This document shows, in pieces, positions 14,818 to 24,590 of a DNA stretch of 64,000 nucleotides. Every line of letters begins with the position of its first letter. The stretch's first letter is position 1. The DNA is from Sporosarcina ureae (GTDB lineage Bacteria; Bacillota; Bacilli; Bacillales_A; Planococcaceae): contig NZ_CP015348.1 in assembly GCF_002109325.1 (NCBI RefSeq), forward strand, positions 1,584,501-1,648,500, given 5' to 3'. The notes under the pieces are model-generated. The model saw only the letters and a program-made list of their open reading frames with translations. It did no database searches and was not told the origin of the DNA. The position numbers and the translations under genes are program-made.

Positions 14818-17649
14818 ATGGCGCAAAAAAAAGGTATTCGTCAACACTATATAAAAGTATTTATTATTTCAATAGTCACTGCCATCATAGGAATGACTAG
14901 CATGTATTTTTATGCTAGTAGCTCTTGGGATGACTTGGAAGACGAACAGCAAGACTCATACAAAAAGACACAATTGGTGGAAAATATATCAGACTCAGTC
15001 CAAGATCTCTTTTTCCGAATCCGGGGCTACTATGCATTTCAAATAGAAGAAGAACTAAACTTTGCTTACAAAGCAATTGAAGATATTCACTCCTATTCCC
15101 GTGAATTCAAATCGCTTCGCCTAAATGCAGAAGAACAGAAAATCATTAGTGAAATTGACAATTTTTTGATGGAATACGAAAACGTAACACTTCCAACCGC
15201 TATTCATTTCGTTGAAGGAGACGATTATGAAGGCTTGCGTGAATTGGCAAAGAGTGGGGCAAATCTTTCCGTTAATAATTTTATTACATATGCCAATAAA
15301 TACGAAGACTCATCAAAAGAAAAGCTTACAGGATCATATGATCGAATAAAACAACAATCTAAAGTATTCTTTTTACTTATCACAATACTCGGCTTTATCT
15401 TCTTACTCATTCCCATCTACATGGTGTGGAACGTTATCAACCGTGTAGTAAAGCCTGTTGAAGAGATCACACGCGCAGCAGATCAGTATGAAACAGAGGG
15501 TACAGTCCTGTTCCAGCCTATACAAGCAGATAATGAAATCGGCGCACTTTCCCAATCCATTCATAAAATGATGCAGCGCATTCAAATGAATGAACAAGAA
15601 CTACTTTCTCAAAATGAGGAGTTAATCACACAACAGGATGAATTGTTTCATCGTCAAACAAAGATGGAATTCGCCTTATCAGAAGCTAGATTTTCTCGTT
15701 TACGTTTAGAACGTTACAATGGCTTGAGTCATCTTTTGTCATTCTCGTTAGATAAGCAAGAAGTGTGCGATCAAACTTCCAACTACCTAAATCAAATCTA
15801 TCAATCCGACTTAAGTTTTCTATGGTTTCCTAAAAGCGACATTCATGCGCTAAAGGGTGTTTCAGAAAATCTTTTCAATGAAATTAAACGAGAACGTCTC
15901 GAATATATGAAAGTCCGTCTTGAAACAGAGCCCTATTTCATTATCAAACGAGAAGCAGATTATGAAAAAGGTATTGCTGACAACACTACATTTGTCTATG
16001 ATTTCGTGACAGGCATTTACAACACCTCAAACGAACTCAGCGTAGTCTCCATCATTTCGCGCATCGGTAAGCCATTTACCGAGGATGATCAAGACGATTT
16101 ATACGGTTTGCTAAAACGAATAGCAATTGGAGTAGACCGGATTGAGCAATACGAGCTCATAAGTCATGAACGTCAATTGAATCAAAGTATATTGGATAAT
16201 ATAAATGAAGGTATTCGTTTCGTTTCAAATACAAGTGAAAATGATAAGTACAATGCGGCCTTATTTCAGTTACTTGGCATGGAACCTGAAACAGAACATG
16301 GACAGTGGTCACGTGAAAAATGGACAGAGTATTTCTTGGATCGTATCAATAATCCTATTGAATACAAAGCATTTCTTGAAAATGCACTCAAACCCGAATC
16401 GACTGAATCTATTACTAACAAATATATACTCTCATTACCATCTGAAAGATCATGTGTCATGGAAGTATATAGTGTCCCAATTATTATTCAAGAAGAAAAG
16501 GTCGGAACTATCTTTGTACACCGTGATATAACACATGAACATGAAGTCAATCAAATGAAGACCGAACTAGTGTCGACTGTCAGTCACGAATTACGAACGC
16601 CATTATCCAGTATTCTTGGATTCTCTGAGCTTTTGCTAAATAAGGACATGGATGACACACGCAAAAAACGTTATCTTGAAACGATACACAGCGAAGCAAA
16701 TAGACTGACTTCACTTATCAATGACTTTTTAGATATTCAGCGAATGGAATCAGGTCGTCAATCCTATACTCTCGAAGATTTATCCGTCATGGAAGTAGCT
16801 GAAAAAGCTGTGGCTAATTTACTCATTCAATCACCAATTCATACTATAAACGTGCAGGATTTAACCTACTCTTCTATAGTGCGAGCTGATTATGATCGAA
16901 TTCTTCAAGTATTCATGAATTTAATCGGCAATGCTATTAAATTTTCCCCTGATGGCGGAAAAGTAAATATCACTCTTTTAAATCAACAGGATACAGTGGT
17001 AGTTTCCATATCAGATGAAGGTATTGGAATTCCTTCAGATAATACCGAGCATCTATTTGAGAAATTCTATAGATTTGATAATAGCTACAGTAGAAAAATA
17101 GGCGGCACAGGGCTTGGACTATCTATTTGTAAGGAGATCGTACAAGACCATAATGGACAAATTTGGGTAGACTCCGAGGAAAATGTAGGAACGACTATTT
17201 TCTTCTCACTTCCTTTAAAACAGCTATTGCCTAAAGAACAGATTGATACTGATAAACCTTTGGTCGTAATTGTGGAGGATGATGTAAATATCTCATTATT
17301 GCTAGGAGAAGAGTTAGCAAGTAATGGATTTTCAGTAATTCATCATTCCAAAGTAAGCAAAGCATTCGTATGTATTGAAAAAATGCAGCCCGTGGCAGTC
17401 GTCGTTGATTTAATGTTAGATAAAGGTGAAAACGGCTGGGAGTTAATTAAACAAATGAAAGCATACGCTAGAACTCAATCGATACCTATTGTCATTTCCT
17501 CTTCTATGGAAAAAGAACCATTACTGATGGAGAAATTTCATGTCAGCGAATATTTGACGAAGCCTTACCCACTTAGTGAGTTGTCCACTATTATCATACA
17601 AACTATAGATCAACCAGACGGAAGAATTTTATACCCTGAGAACAACTAA
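14818..17649 (+). CDS. Hybrid sensor histidine kinase (HAMP-GAF-PAS-HisKA-HATPase-REC)
   Basis: This membrane sensor kinase has 943 residues. TM1 (about 12-34) and TM2 (about 183-207) enclose a helical, acidic extracellular sensor of CHASE3-like size. A HAMP linker, a coiled coil (about 255-285), a GAF-like region (about 300-450) and a PAS-like region (about 460-575) follow. The dimerisation domain has VSHELRTPLSS with phosphoacceptor H590. The ATPase domain shows NLIGNAIKF, DEGIGIP and GGTGLGLSI. A C-terminal receiver has acceptor D864 and K915. A hybrid kinase normally needs an HPt protein next; one is encoded by the convergent gene at 18089-19708. Confidence 0.93.
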   Translation: MAQKKGIRQHYIKVFIISIVTAIIGMTSMYFYASSSWDDLEDEQQDSYKKTQLVENISDSVQDLFFRIRGYYAFQIEEELNFAYKAIEDIHSYSREFKSLRLNAEEQKIISEIDNFLMEYENVTLPTAIHFVEGDDYEGLRELAKSGANLSVNNFITYANKYEDSSKEKLTGSYDRIKQQSKVFFLLITILGFIFLLIPIYMVWNVINRVVKPVEEITRAADQYETEGTVLFQPIQADNEIGALSQSIHKMMQRIQMNEQELLSQNEELITQQDELFHRQTKMEFALSEARFSRLRLERYNGLSHLLSFSLDKQEVCDQTSNYLNQIYQSDLSFLWFPKSDIHALKGVSENLFNEIKRERLEYMKVRLETEPYFIIKREADYEKGIADNTTFVYDFVTGIYNTSNELSVVSIISRIGKPFTEDDQDDLYGLLKRIAIGVDRIEQYELISHERQLNQSILDNINEGIRFVSNTSENDKYNAALFQLLGMEPETEHGQWSREKWTEYFLDRINNPIEYKAFLENALKPESTESITNKYILSLPSERSCVMEVYSVPIIIQEEKVGTIFVHRDITHEHEVNQMKTELVSTVSHELRTPLSSILGFSELLLNKDMDDTRKKRYLETIHSEANRLTSLINDFLDIQRMESGRQSYTLEDLSVMEVAEKAVANLLIQSPIHTINVQDLTYSSIVRADYDRILQVFMNLIGNAIKFSPDGGKVNITLLNQQDTVVVSISDEGIGIPSDNTEHLFEKFYRFDNSYSRKIGGTGLGLSICKEIVQDHNGQIWVDSEENVGTTIFFSLPLKQLLPKEQIDTDKPLVVIVEDDVNISLLLGEELASNGFSVIHHSKVSKAFVCIEKMQPVAVVVDLMLDKGENGWELIKQMKAYARTQSIPIVISSSMEKEPLLMEKFHVSEYLTKPYPLSELSTIIIQTIDQPDGRILYPENN

Positions 17650-17688
17650 AAAGAACGTCCTTTCCAGTTTGGAAGGACGTTCTTTTTT
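17648..17688. terminator. Bidirectional terminator between the kinase and the response regulator
   Basis: A long stem built on AAAGAACGTCC and GGACGTTCTTT lies between the two convergent stop codons, with an A-run on one side and six T on the other. Confidence 0.9.
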
Positions 17689-17707
17689 GTATAGATATGT
17701 AGTGAAA

Positions 17708-18082
17708 TTAAAATAGTGATTTAACCAATTCAATCAGTTCATTCGGGCTAAACGGTTTAGGCATGAAGTAAGTGGCCCCTTTCGCTAAAGCGGCATCCTG
17801 ATCTGCTTGTTGTGCTTTCGCAGTAAGCATAATAACAGGGGTTTCCAGTTTCAGCGGTTGTAGACGCTCCAATAGTTCCAAACCTGTCATACGCGGCATC
17901 ATATAATCCAAAAGAATGACATCATACTGATTGCTTTGAATCTTTTCAAAGGCTTCTTCCCCGTCTTCTGCTTCTTCTACTTGAAATCCTTCAAATTCTA
18001 AAGTATCCGTGAGCAGCATACGCAAAATTTCTTCATCATCTACAACTAACACTTTCTTTCCTACATATGTCAAAGTGGGCAC
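17708..18082 (-). CDS. Single-domain response regulator
   Basis: A stand-alone receiver of 124 residues with no output domain. The acidic pocket is VVDDEE, the acceptor is D59 (LLDYMMP), the switch threonine is in MLTAKA and the conserved lysine is K109. It lies 6 bases downstream of the HPt-GGDEF gene, so the two form one operon. Together they face the hybrid kinase. It is probably a phosphate shuttle or sink within the same relay, by analogy with Spo0F- or CheY-like proteins; the partner is inferred. Confidence 0.9.
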   Translation of the reverse strand: MPTLTYVGKKVLVVDDEEILRMLLTDTLEFEGFQVEEAEDGEEAFEKIQSNQYDVILLDYMMPRMTGLELLERLQPLKLETPVIMLTAKAQQADQDAALAKGATYFMPKPFSPNELIELVKSLF

Positions 18083-18088
18083 CTCCTT

Positions 18089-19708
18089 CTATTCTCTTTT
18101 GTCAAATAAACGATTAGCCAGCTTATCAATTCGTCCAAGTACTTCTGTCGGTTGGAAAGGCTTAATAATATAATCATCCGCACCAAGCCAAAGAGCTGCC
18201 TTAATATCATTCGCACTTTTTCTGGCAGTCATCATAGACACAGTGACATTTGTTTTGGCGTGGTCACTCTTTAAGCGACTCAACACTTCCAATCCATCCA
18301 TTTTCGGCATGACCCCATCAAGTAGTACGATAAAGTAGGCATCTTGACTGTACCAGTCATCCTCTAAAAACGAAGGGCCGTCAGCATACGTCTTGACTGT
18401 AATATCGATCTCAGAGGATTTTAACTCTAGCAAAGTTTGTTGAAGAATCTGTCTGATAAACGAATCATCGTCTACAATAATGACAATCAACTTTCTTTTT
18501 ACAACCCGTTTTCTCTGATCGTAGATGACAGTTTGATTTCTCCCTGAACGTTTGGCTTCATAAAGTGCTTGGTCAGAAGCGGATATCAGATTTGCAGTAT
18601 TCCCTTTATACGTCGCACTGCCTGCCGAGAAGGTTACTTGGAAGGTTTCGTCACCTGAAGTGAATATAGTTTCATTAAACTTATCCCGAATCCGTTCAAC
18701 GGCATGTACTGTGTCTTCCGCTTTAATGTTATCAAACAACAAAGCAAACTCTTCACCGCCATAGCGAAACACATAATCGCCTTCACGTTTTTCATTTTTA
18801 ATGATTTCTCCAAACTTCCGTAGTACTTCATCGCCTGCTGGATGCCCGTACAAATCATTTACTTGTTTAAAGTGATCTAAGTCCACTATGACAAGCGAGA
18901 AAATCGCTTCCGATTGATCTGCCTTTTTAGCCAACGTATTAATCGTTTCGTCGAAGTAACGGCGATTACCTACACCTGTCAAACTGTCTGTAATCATACT
19001 ACTACTGATCGCATGTTGACGCATTTGGCGGTTGAACAAATAAGGGAAAAAGACGTCCATATCAAATGGTTTGGATATCAAGTCCATAGCACCCCGACGA
19101 TAGGTCTCGATCAGAATTTCTTTCGTTGCTTCTTCACTAGATATAGCTAACGTTGTGTTCTTTTGACGCGCTGTTTCTGCAATTTGATCAAGCACCTCAA
19201 AGCCAGTCATATCAGGTAATTTTGCATCTATAATTACAATACTTGGTCTCATGGAGTAAAATTGTTCAATTCCACGCTTCCCATTTAATGAGATTATTAC
19301 TTGAGCACCTAGCTTCTCAAGTAACTCTTTTAAATAGGATACAAACTCCAAGTCATCATCAATAATTAGAATAAAGGTTTCTTGATCTAGACGGTTGACG
19401 TAGCGATCGGGTAATTGAAATTCTTCTTTTTTCACGGCAACAGTATCATCGAAATACGCACGTATACGATTCTTCAGATTCTCCAATGAAGAAACAGGAA
19501 TTTTCTGATCATTGGAAGACGTCAGGATTTCTAATTGTGATGCACAAAAGAGAGACAACTGTTGCAATCCGATTGTCCCAGAAGTTCCCTTCAATTTATG
19601 AAGAAAATAATACAACTCTCGTTCCGTTAAACTACCACGAACTTTCCACTCTTCAAAGATATTCTCAGTACGTTGTGCGAGCATATTCTGATATTTCTTT
19701 TGACTCAC
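18089..19708 (-). CDS. HPt-REC-GGDEF-REC diguanylate cyclase
   Basis: This cytoplasmic four-domain protein has 539 residues. An N-terminal HPt helix bundle has FLHKLKGTSGTIG with phosphorylatable H37. Receiver 1 (about 112-230) has D161 and K213. The cyclase domain has DSLTGVGNRR and an intact GGEEF active-site loop (317-321). RxxD (308-311) sits exactly five residues before that loop, which is the classic c-di-GMP inhibitory site. Receiver 2 (about 405-530) has D464 and K516. It should make c-di-GMP under phosphorelay control. The architecture supplies the HPt missing from the neighbouring hybrid kinase. It is followed in the operon by a single receiver. Confidence 0.93.
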   Translation of the reverse strand: MSQKKYQNMLAQRTENIFEEWKVRGSLTERELYYFLHKLKGTSGTIGLQQLSLFCASQLEILTSSNDQKIPVSSLENLKNRIRAYFDDTVAVKKEEFQLPDRYVNRLDQETFILIIDDDLEFVSYLKELLEKLGAQVIISLNGKRGIEQFYSMRPSIVIIDAKLPDMTGFEVLDQIAETARQKNTTLAISSEEATKEILIETYRRGAMDLISKPFDMDVFFPYLFNRQMRQHAISSSMITDSLTGVGNRRYFDETINTLAKKADQSEAIFSLVIVDLDHFKQVNDLYGHPAGDEVLRKFGEIIKNEKREGDYVFRYGGEEFALLFDNIKAEDTVHAVERIRDKFNETIFTSGDETFQVTFSAGSATYKGNTANLISASDQALYEAKRSGRNQTVIYDQRKRVVKRKLIVIIVDDDSFIRQILQQTLLELKSSEIDITVKTYADGPSFLEDDWYSQDAYFIVLLDGVMPKMDGLEVLSRLKSDHAKTNVTVSMMTARKSANDIKAALWLGADDYIIKPFQPTEVLGRIDKLANRLFDKRE

Positions 19709-19780
19709 TATTTTCCCCTCCGTTCAGCGGAAGCATTCCCATTTGGCCTCTACTTCTGATTCCCCGTATTCACCTGTGTA

Positions 19781-19821
19781 CAAAAAGAAAGCTGGTAATA
19801 TAGAACGTACTACTACCAGCT
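19781..19821 (-). terminator. Intrinsic terminator of the cdaA-cdaR-glmM operon
   Basis: On the minus strand, TACCAGCT (19790-19797) and AGCTGGTA (19814-19821) form the stem, followed by a T-rich tail (19781-19789), just after the glmM stop. Confidence 0.8.
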
Positions 19822-19832
19822 CAAATGCATAT

Positions 19833-21182
19833 TTATTCTAGACCCATTTCTTCTTTCACTACTTGTGAAATTCGATCTGCATAAGCCACACATTGTGCTT
19901 CTGTTTCAGATTCGACCATTACACGAACAAGAGGCTCTGTACCGGAAGGGCGTACAAGTACTCTTCCCTGTCCATTCATCTCTTTCTCCACTTCGTTAAT
20001 AACTCCAACAATACGCATATTATCCATAACAGCATATTTATCATTAACACGAATATTGATGAGTTTCTGTGGATACACGGTCATTTCAGATGCCAATTCA
20101 GATAATTTCTTACCTGTTTGTTGCATAATATTAACTAATTGCAATGCCGTCAGTAAACCATCACCCGTTGTATTATAATCCATGAAAATAATGTGACCGG
20201 ATTGTTCTCCACCAAGATTATAAGAATTCTTGCGCATCTCTTCTACAACATAGCGATCACCAACAGCTGTTTGGACACTCTTCATGCCGAATTCTTCTAA
20301 AGCCTTATAGAAGCCCAGATTACTCATCACTGTAGAGACAATTGTGTCTCCTTTTAATCTACCTTTGCTATGTAAATATCGAGCAACGATGAACATAATC
20401 TGATCACCATCGACTATATTTCCTTTTTCATCAACTGCAATGAGACGATCCCCATCGCCATCAAATGCCAGTCCGATATCTGCACTCTTTTCCACTACAA
20501 GTGACGCAAGGGTTTCAGGGTGTGTAGATCCAACTCCATCATTAATATTCAAGCCGTTTGGAGAAGCGCCCATTGTAGTCAAGTCTGCATCCAAATCCGC
20601 AAATACATGTGTCGCCAAAACTGAAGTCGCACCGTGCGCGCAATCCAGTGCAACATGGATATTCTCAAAGTCCTCATCCACGATTTGTTTCAGATATTGA
20701 ATATATTTTTGACCGCCTTCAAAGTATTCCGTAATGGTCCCAACATTTCCCCCAACCGGACGAGGCAATGTATCTTCTTCCGCGTTTAATAGTTGTTCAA
20801 ATTCCTCTTCTTGTGCATCTGTTAATTTAAAGCCACTTTCTCCGAAGAACTTAATTCCATTATCTTCAACAGGGTTGTGTGATGCTGAAATCATGACCCC
20901 TGCTTGAGCATTCATAACGCGTGTTAAATAGGCAACACCTGGTGTACTGATGACGCCCAGTTTCATGACCTCCACACCAACAGATAGTAGACCTGCTATT
21001 AAGGCATTCTCAAGCATTAAGCCAGAAATCCGTGTATCTCTACCTACTAACACTTCTGCTTTTTCTTCTACTTCTTTAGTGAATAAATATCCACCGATTC
21101 TGCCTAGTTTAAATGCTAGCTCGGGTGTTAGCTCTTTGTTAGCTACACCTCTGACGCCGTCTGTTCCAAAATACTGTGTCAT
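19833..21182 (-). CDS. glmM: Phosphoglucosamine mutase GlmM
   Basis: Converts glucosamine-6-phosphate to glucosamine-1-phosphate for UDP-GlcNAc and peptidoglycan synthesis. The 449-residue protein has the phosphoserine loop ISASHNP (S101), the metal loop DGDGDR (about 240-245), a sugar-binding GGEQSGH and a phosphate-binding [14 protein letters not shown] near the C-terminus. It is the last gene of cdaA-cdaR-glmM. In this conserved Firmicute operon GlmM also binds and restrains the diadenylate cyclase. Confidence 0.97.
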   Translation of the reverse strand: MTQYFGTDGVRGVANKELTPELAFKLGRIGGYLFTKEVEEKAEVLVGRDTRISGLMLENALIAGLLSVGVEVMKLGVISTPGVAYLTRVMNAQAGVMISASHNPVEDNGIKFFGESGFKLTDAQEEEFEQLLNAEEDTLPRPVGGNVGTITEYFEGGQKYIQYLKQIVDEDFENIHVALDCAHGATSVLATHVFADLDADLTTMGASPNGLNINDGVGSTHPETLASLVVEKSADIGLAFDGDGDRLIAVDEKGNIVDGDQIMFIVARYLHSKGRLKGDTIVSTVMSNLGFYKALEEFGMKSVQTAVGDRYVVEEMRKNSYNLGGEQSGHIIFMDYNTTGDGLLTALQLVNIMQQTGKKLSELASEMTVYPQKLINIRVNDKYAVMDNMRIVGVINEVEKEMNGQGRVLVRPSGTEPLVRVMVESETEAQCVAYADRISQVVKEEMGLE

Positions 21183-21233
21183 GTTCTATTCTTCCTTTCG
21201 ATCTTATCTAAGTAGATCACGTTTGGTAAGATT

Positions 21234-22214
21234 TTATGATTCTTTACTATCGTCCGTCTTTTTTGATATATCCGAAGCTTCACCTGAAACCTTCACCTGG
21301 ACTTTTAATTTAGCAGGTACTATTCGAGTAATTCCTTCAGGTTTTTTTACGTCTACTTCCACTTTTCCAGTTTTATTTATTTTCGTTACATCCAACTCTA
21401 CTGGAATTTCTTTAATAGCGTCGACTACACTCTTCGGACCATATATACGAATTGATTTATTTTCTGGGACTGCACTTTCAATAGTTACTTCTTCTGTCGG
21501 CTGTCCTATTTGCTGCAATTTCAATGGAACTTCACGGCTGTATTCCTGAATATCCACTTTGACAGTGACTTCTTCCGGATCCAATGAAACTGATAATTTA
21601 TTCAAGTCTCGATCCAATACACGAACGCGAGATTTTTGTTCAAACGATTTATCCAAACTACCTTCACTTGTAATAGAAACTTTCACGAAATTAATTGCAT
21701 TCACAACACTTTTCGCTCCTGTTACATTAATCGTAGAAGGCTGGACATCCATACTTTTCACTTCATAACCTTCAGCTAATAATCTAGTGTTCATCTCTGG
21801 ATCCACACGGAATGATTGAGTTACCTTTTCTTCAATATTGATACTAACCGTTGCAGGGTCAAGTCGAACATCCAGTTTATCGGATAAGTTTTCTGCTTGT
21901 ATACGAACGTTATGTTCACCTAGCGTTAAATTCTGCAAATCCAATTTCAATGAGAAATCTTTTAATAACTTCGTAGTCTGTACAATTTGAGCAGGACCTT
22001 CAATTGTCATATTGACCATATCAGGAACGCCAGTTACAACTAAATTCTCGGTATCATAGTATACTTCTACGGGCACGTCTTGTATAAGATCGAATACATC
22101 GCCCATAGTATTTCGGCTGGATTGATCTTCAGCTTTTACTGATAAAAACAGCATAATCGCCAAAAACAATGCAGTCAATCGCAGAAACCAGGGGCTGTCC
22201 ATGAATTTATCCAT
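21234..22214 (-). CDS. cdaR: CdaA regulator CdaR (YbbR-domain protein)
   Basis: Membrane-anchored regulator of diadenylate cyclase, 326 residues. One N-terminal TM segment (about 8-24) is followed by extracellular YbbR beta repeats, recognisable as repeated V-x-V-x-I-x-GP/K units at roughly 70-residue intervals (EGPAQIVQ, TGAKSVVN, YGPKSVVD). The start at 22214 is chosen because GGGGGAAG lies just upstream and the preceding frame overlaps cdaA more deeply. It overlaps the cdaA stop by 8 bases, indicating translational coupling. Confidence 0.93.
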   Translation of the reverse strand: MDKFMDSPWFLRLTALFLAIMLFLSVKAEDQSSRNTMGDVFDLIQDVPVEVYYDTENLVVTGVPDMVNMTIEGPAQIVQTTKLLKDFSLKLDLQNLTLGEHNVRIQAENLSDKLDVRLDPATVSINIEEKVTQSFRVDPEMNTRLLAEGYEVKSMDVQPSTINVTGAKSVVNAINFVKVSITSEGSLDKSFEQKSRVRVLDRDLNKLSVSLDPEEVTVKVDIQEYSREVPLKLQQIGQPTEEVTIESAVPENKSIRIYGPKSVVDAIKEIPVELDVTKINKTGKVEVDVKKPEGITRIVPAKLKVQVKVSGEASDISKKTDDSKES

Positions 22215-23043
22215 TTTTTCTCTTCCCCCACTTCCATAGAGAAGTATCTGTTTGTCCTGTAGTGTTACCAAACCATGAAATACGTAATATTTTTTCAAAT
22301 TCTTCTATATCTAGTTTACGGTTGATTTCTCCGTCTGTCGCCACACTAATCGCACCCGTTTCTTCTGAAACAATGATGGTTACCGAATCAGTTACTTCAC
22401 TAATTCCAAGCGCCGCACGATGCCGTGTGCCGAGTTCTTTTGAAATAAACGGACTTTCTGATAAGGGTAAATAACAACCTGCAGCTGCAATACGATTTTT
22501 CGTCACAATAACAGCCCCGTCATGCAATGGCGTGTTCGGAATGAAAATATTGATAAGAAGTTCGGATGTAATATGTGAGTTCAAAGGGATGCCTGTTTCG
22601 ATGTATTCACTAAGACCTGTTTCCTTTTCAATTGTAATTAACGCACCAATACGCCGCTTAGCCATATAGCTAACGGATTTGACAAATGCATCAATCAGAC
22701 GGTCACGTTCTTCTTCTTCTTGCATTGCAGTCCGCGCAAAGAGTCTGCCTCGTCCTAATTGTTCTAGCGCTCTACGTAATTCGGGCTGGAATATGATGAT
22801 AGCAGCCAAGAAACCGAAGCGAAGCACTTCTTCCATCATCCATTGAAGAGTTTTCAAACCAAGCCATTCCGTGATATAACGACCAATCAAAATCACGAAA
22901 ATACCTTTCAGTAATTGAACGGCTTTTGTCCCTTTAATAATAGTAATTAATTTATAGAGTACGAACCAAACAAGAAGCACATCCACAATATTTTTCAGTA
23001 TTCCTATTGGTGCTAATGTTGTTACTTGCTCCAAACCCGGCAT
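22207..23043 (-). CDS. cdaA: Diadenylate cyclase CdaA
   Basis: Makes c-di-AMP from two ATP at the membrane. The 278-residue protein has three N-terminal TM helices (about 12-90) and a DAC domain with the catalytic motifs DGA (D175) and RHR (207-209). c-di-AMP controls potassium and osmolyte uptake and wall homeostasis. It is the first gene of the operon with cdaR and glmM. Confidence 0.97.
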   Translation of the reverse strand: MPGLEQVTTLAPIGILKNIVDVLLVWFVLYKLITIIKGTKAVQLLKGIFVILIGRYITEWLGLKTLQWMMEEVLRFGFLAAIIIFQPELRRALEQLGRGRLFARTAMQEEEERDRLIDAFVKSVSYMAKRRIGALITIEKETGLSEYIETGIPLNSHITSELLINIFIPNTPLHDGAVIVTKNRIAAAGCYLPLSESPFISKELGTRHRAALGISEVTDSVTIIVSEETGAISVATDGEINRKLDIEEFEKILRISWFGNTTGQTDTSLWKWGKRKNG

Positions 23044-23144
23044 GTGCTTCCCCTACCTTTTAAAAAAGTTCTTATTTATCTAGTATAGCATAATTCCCAA
23101 CTAACATGCCCAACTAAAAGGTGTTGTATAAACGAATGAGAATT

Positions 23145-23186
23145 AAAAAAGGTGATGCGTAAGCCTGGAAGCCGCATCACCTTTTT
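23145..23186. terminator. Terminator downstream of rsiW
   Basis: A 14-bp stem, AAAAAGGTGATGCG with CGCATCACCTTTTT, encloses a loop of about 13 bases. It lies between the rsiW stop (23196) and the cdaA start and has T-runs on both sides. Confidence 0.88.
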
Positions 23187-23195
23187 AACTTATTC

Positions 23196-23831
23196 TTATT
23201 CCTTTTCGACCTTTTGTTCTTTCGAGGCAGGGATAATATCTTTTGCGACAGATTTCATCTTATACCATAGCCAATCGAATATTTCATTAATCTCTTCGCT
23301 TGATCCTGTAATGACGGCAGTGGAGGCCATATACTTCGAACCGCGTATCACGGTCACATTGCCGTCTACTTCTCCTTCTATTCGAAGGTTTCCATTCTTT
23401 ACGACAAGATCTCCGACAACCGTCTCACCCGCTGGTACAACTACAGTCTCCCCTTCAACCACTATATTAGGTTGTTTAGTAAATGAAAACTGTTGTTCAT
23501 TTTCAAAGCTCGAGAAGAATGATGCGCTCATAAGCAATAAAAACAACGCAGCCGCCACCATAAATGGATGCTGACGGAACCACTTCTTCGGACCTTTCTT
23601 GATGGTCTGTCTGGGTAATCGCGCATTCACGTTACTGACAAATCCAGCAGGTGCTTCCACTACATCTATACTTGTAAACAAGGTAACGGTTTGCTGTAAT
23701 TCCTCGAATATATCTCTGCACTCTTCACAGGACTTTAAATGTTCGTTCAAAATCTGCTCTTCTTCATTAGTGATTTCACCATCTAAAAACGCATGCATAT
23801 AATGGACAACATGTTTAGGACATTTTTCCAT
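23196..23831 (-). CDS. rsiW: Anti-sigma-W factor RsiW
   Basis: A 211-residue single-pass membrane anti-sigma factor. The N-terminal zinc anti-sigma domain has H31, C35 and C38 (HLKSCEEC), and one TM segment spans about 88-107. The extracytoplasmic part holds a beta-helical, polymer-like ELRVEG/V-type repeat region. Family knowledge: it holds SigW at the membrane and is destroyed by PrsW/RasP proteolysis under envelope stress. It starts 12 bases after sigW. Confidence 0.94.
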   Translation of the reverse strand: MEKCPKHVVHYMHAFLDGEITNEEEQILNEHLKSCEECRDIFEELQQTVTLFTSIDVVEAPAGFVSNVNARLPRQTIKKGPKKWFRQHPFMVAAALFLLLMSASFFSSFENEQQFSFTKQPNIVVEGETVVVPAGETVVGDLVVKNGNLRIEGEVDGNVTVIRGSKYMASTAVITGSSEEINEIFDWLWYKMKSVAKDIIPASKEQKVEKE

Positions 23832-23843
23832 GAATCCAACCTC

Positions 23844-24407
23844 CTACATACTCCCCATTTGTTGTCGAAGTGCTTCACGTCCACGATGTACTCGTGTTTT
23901 CACTGTACCAAGTGGCATCTCTAAAATGTCAGCAATCTCCTGCAACTGTAGGTCTTCCATATATCTCAAAATAATTATCGTACGGTATTTATCGGGCAGC
24001 CTGTTTACTTCATATTGAACACGATCTTTCATTTCCATCTTCTCTACTTCTTCTTCAGGTAGCTGATGATCCGTTGCGATTTGTGAATACATATCCAAGC
24101 CTTCTGTTCCTGGCACCGTAGCATCTAGATAATAATCGGGTTTTTTCTTACGAATACGATCAATACATAGATTAGTCGCAATACGATACAGCCAAGTAGA
24201 AAACTTCCGCTTTTGATCATACGTTTCCAAATTTACATAGGCACGCACAAAAGCCTCTTGTGCAATATCTTCCGCTTCCGCTGCATTATTCAACATTCGA
24301 TAGCACACTTGATATAATCGGTGTTGAAAATGAATAACAATCTCTTCAAAAGCTTCTTGATTACCGTTTAATACTTCTTTTACTCGTTTATTAATCAATT
24401 CGTCCAA
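23844..24407 (-). CDS. sigW: ECF sigma factor SigW
   Basis: A 187-residue ECF sigma factor for envelope stress and antimicrobial-peptide resistance. Region 2 has AEDIAQEAFVRAYVNLETYD and KFSTWLYRIATNLCIDRIRK (read as adjoining blocks), very close to B. subtilis SigW. Region 4 has LPDKYRTIIILRYMEDLQLQEIA and GTVKTRVHRGREALR. The start codon is TTG (24405-24407), 7 bases after AAGGTG. Its own promoter is recognisable upstream. Confidence 0.96.
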   Translation of the reverse strand: MDELINKRVKEVLNGNQEAFEEIVIHFQHRLYQVCYRMLNNAAEAEDIAQEAFVRAYVNLETYDQKRKFSTWLYRIATNLCIDRIRKKKPDYYLDATVPGTEGLDMYSQIATDHQLPEEEVEKMEMKDRVQYEVNRLPDKYRTIIILRYMEDLQLQEIADILEMPLGTVKTRVHRGREALRQQMGSM

Positions 24408-24447
24408 TAGGCTTCACCTTCCGCTCTTATGCGGCTGTCCCTTTATA

Positions 24448-24473
24448 TACGTTAGATACTTCATTTGGTTTCA
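24448..24473 (-). promoter_or_regulatory. Autoregulatory SigW promoter
   Basis: On the minus strand TGAAAC (24468-24473), a 16-base spacer and CGTATA (starting at 24451) match the SigW consensus exactly, about 40 bases upstream of the sigW TTG. Confidence 0.92.
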
Positions 24474-24545
24474 TTTTTTCTTCATTTATTTTGTCCATAC
24501 CTACTTTATCATTATTCACACTGAGAGTGATAGTCATTTCCACAA

Positions 24546-24583
24546 AGAAAAAAGTGATCAAAACCTATAGGCTTCAATCACTT
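24546..24583 (-). terminator. Intrinsic terminator of arginase gene
   Basis: Minus-strand stem AAGTGAT with ATCACTT encloses an inner CCTATAGG palindrome and is followed by six T. Confidence 0.8.
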
Positions 24584-24590
24584 CAACAAA

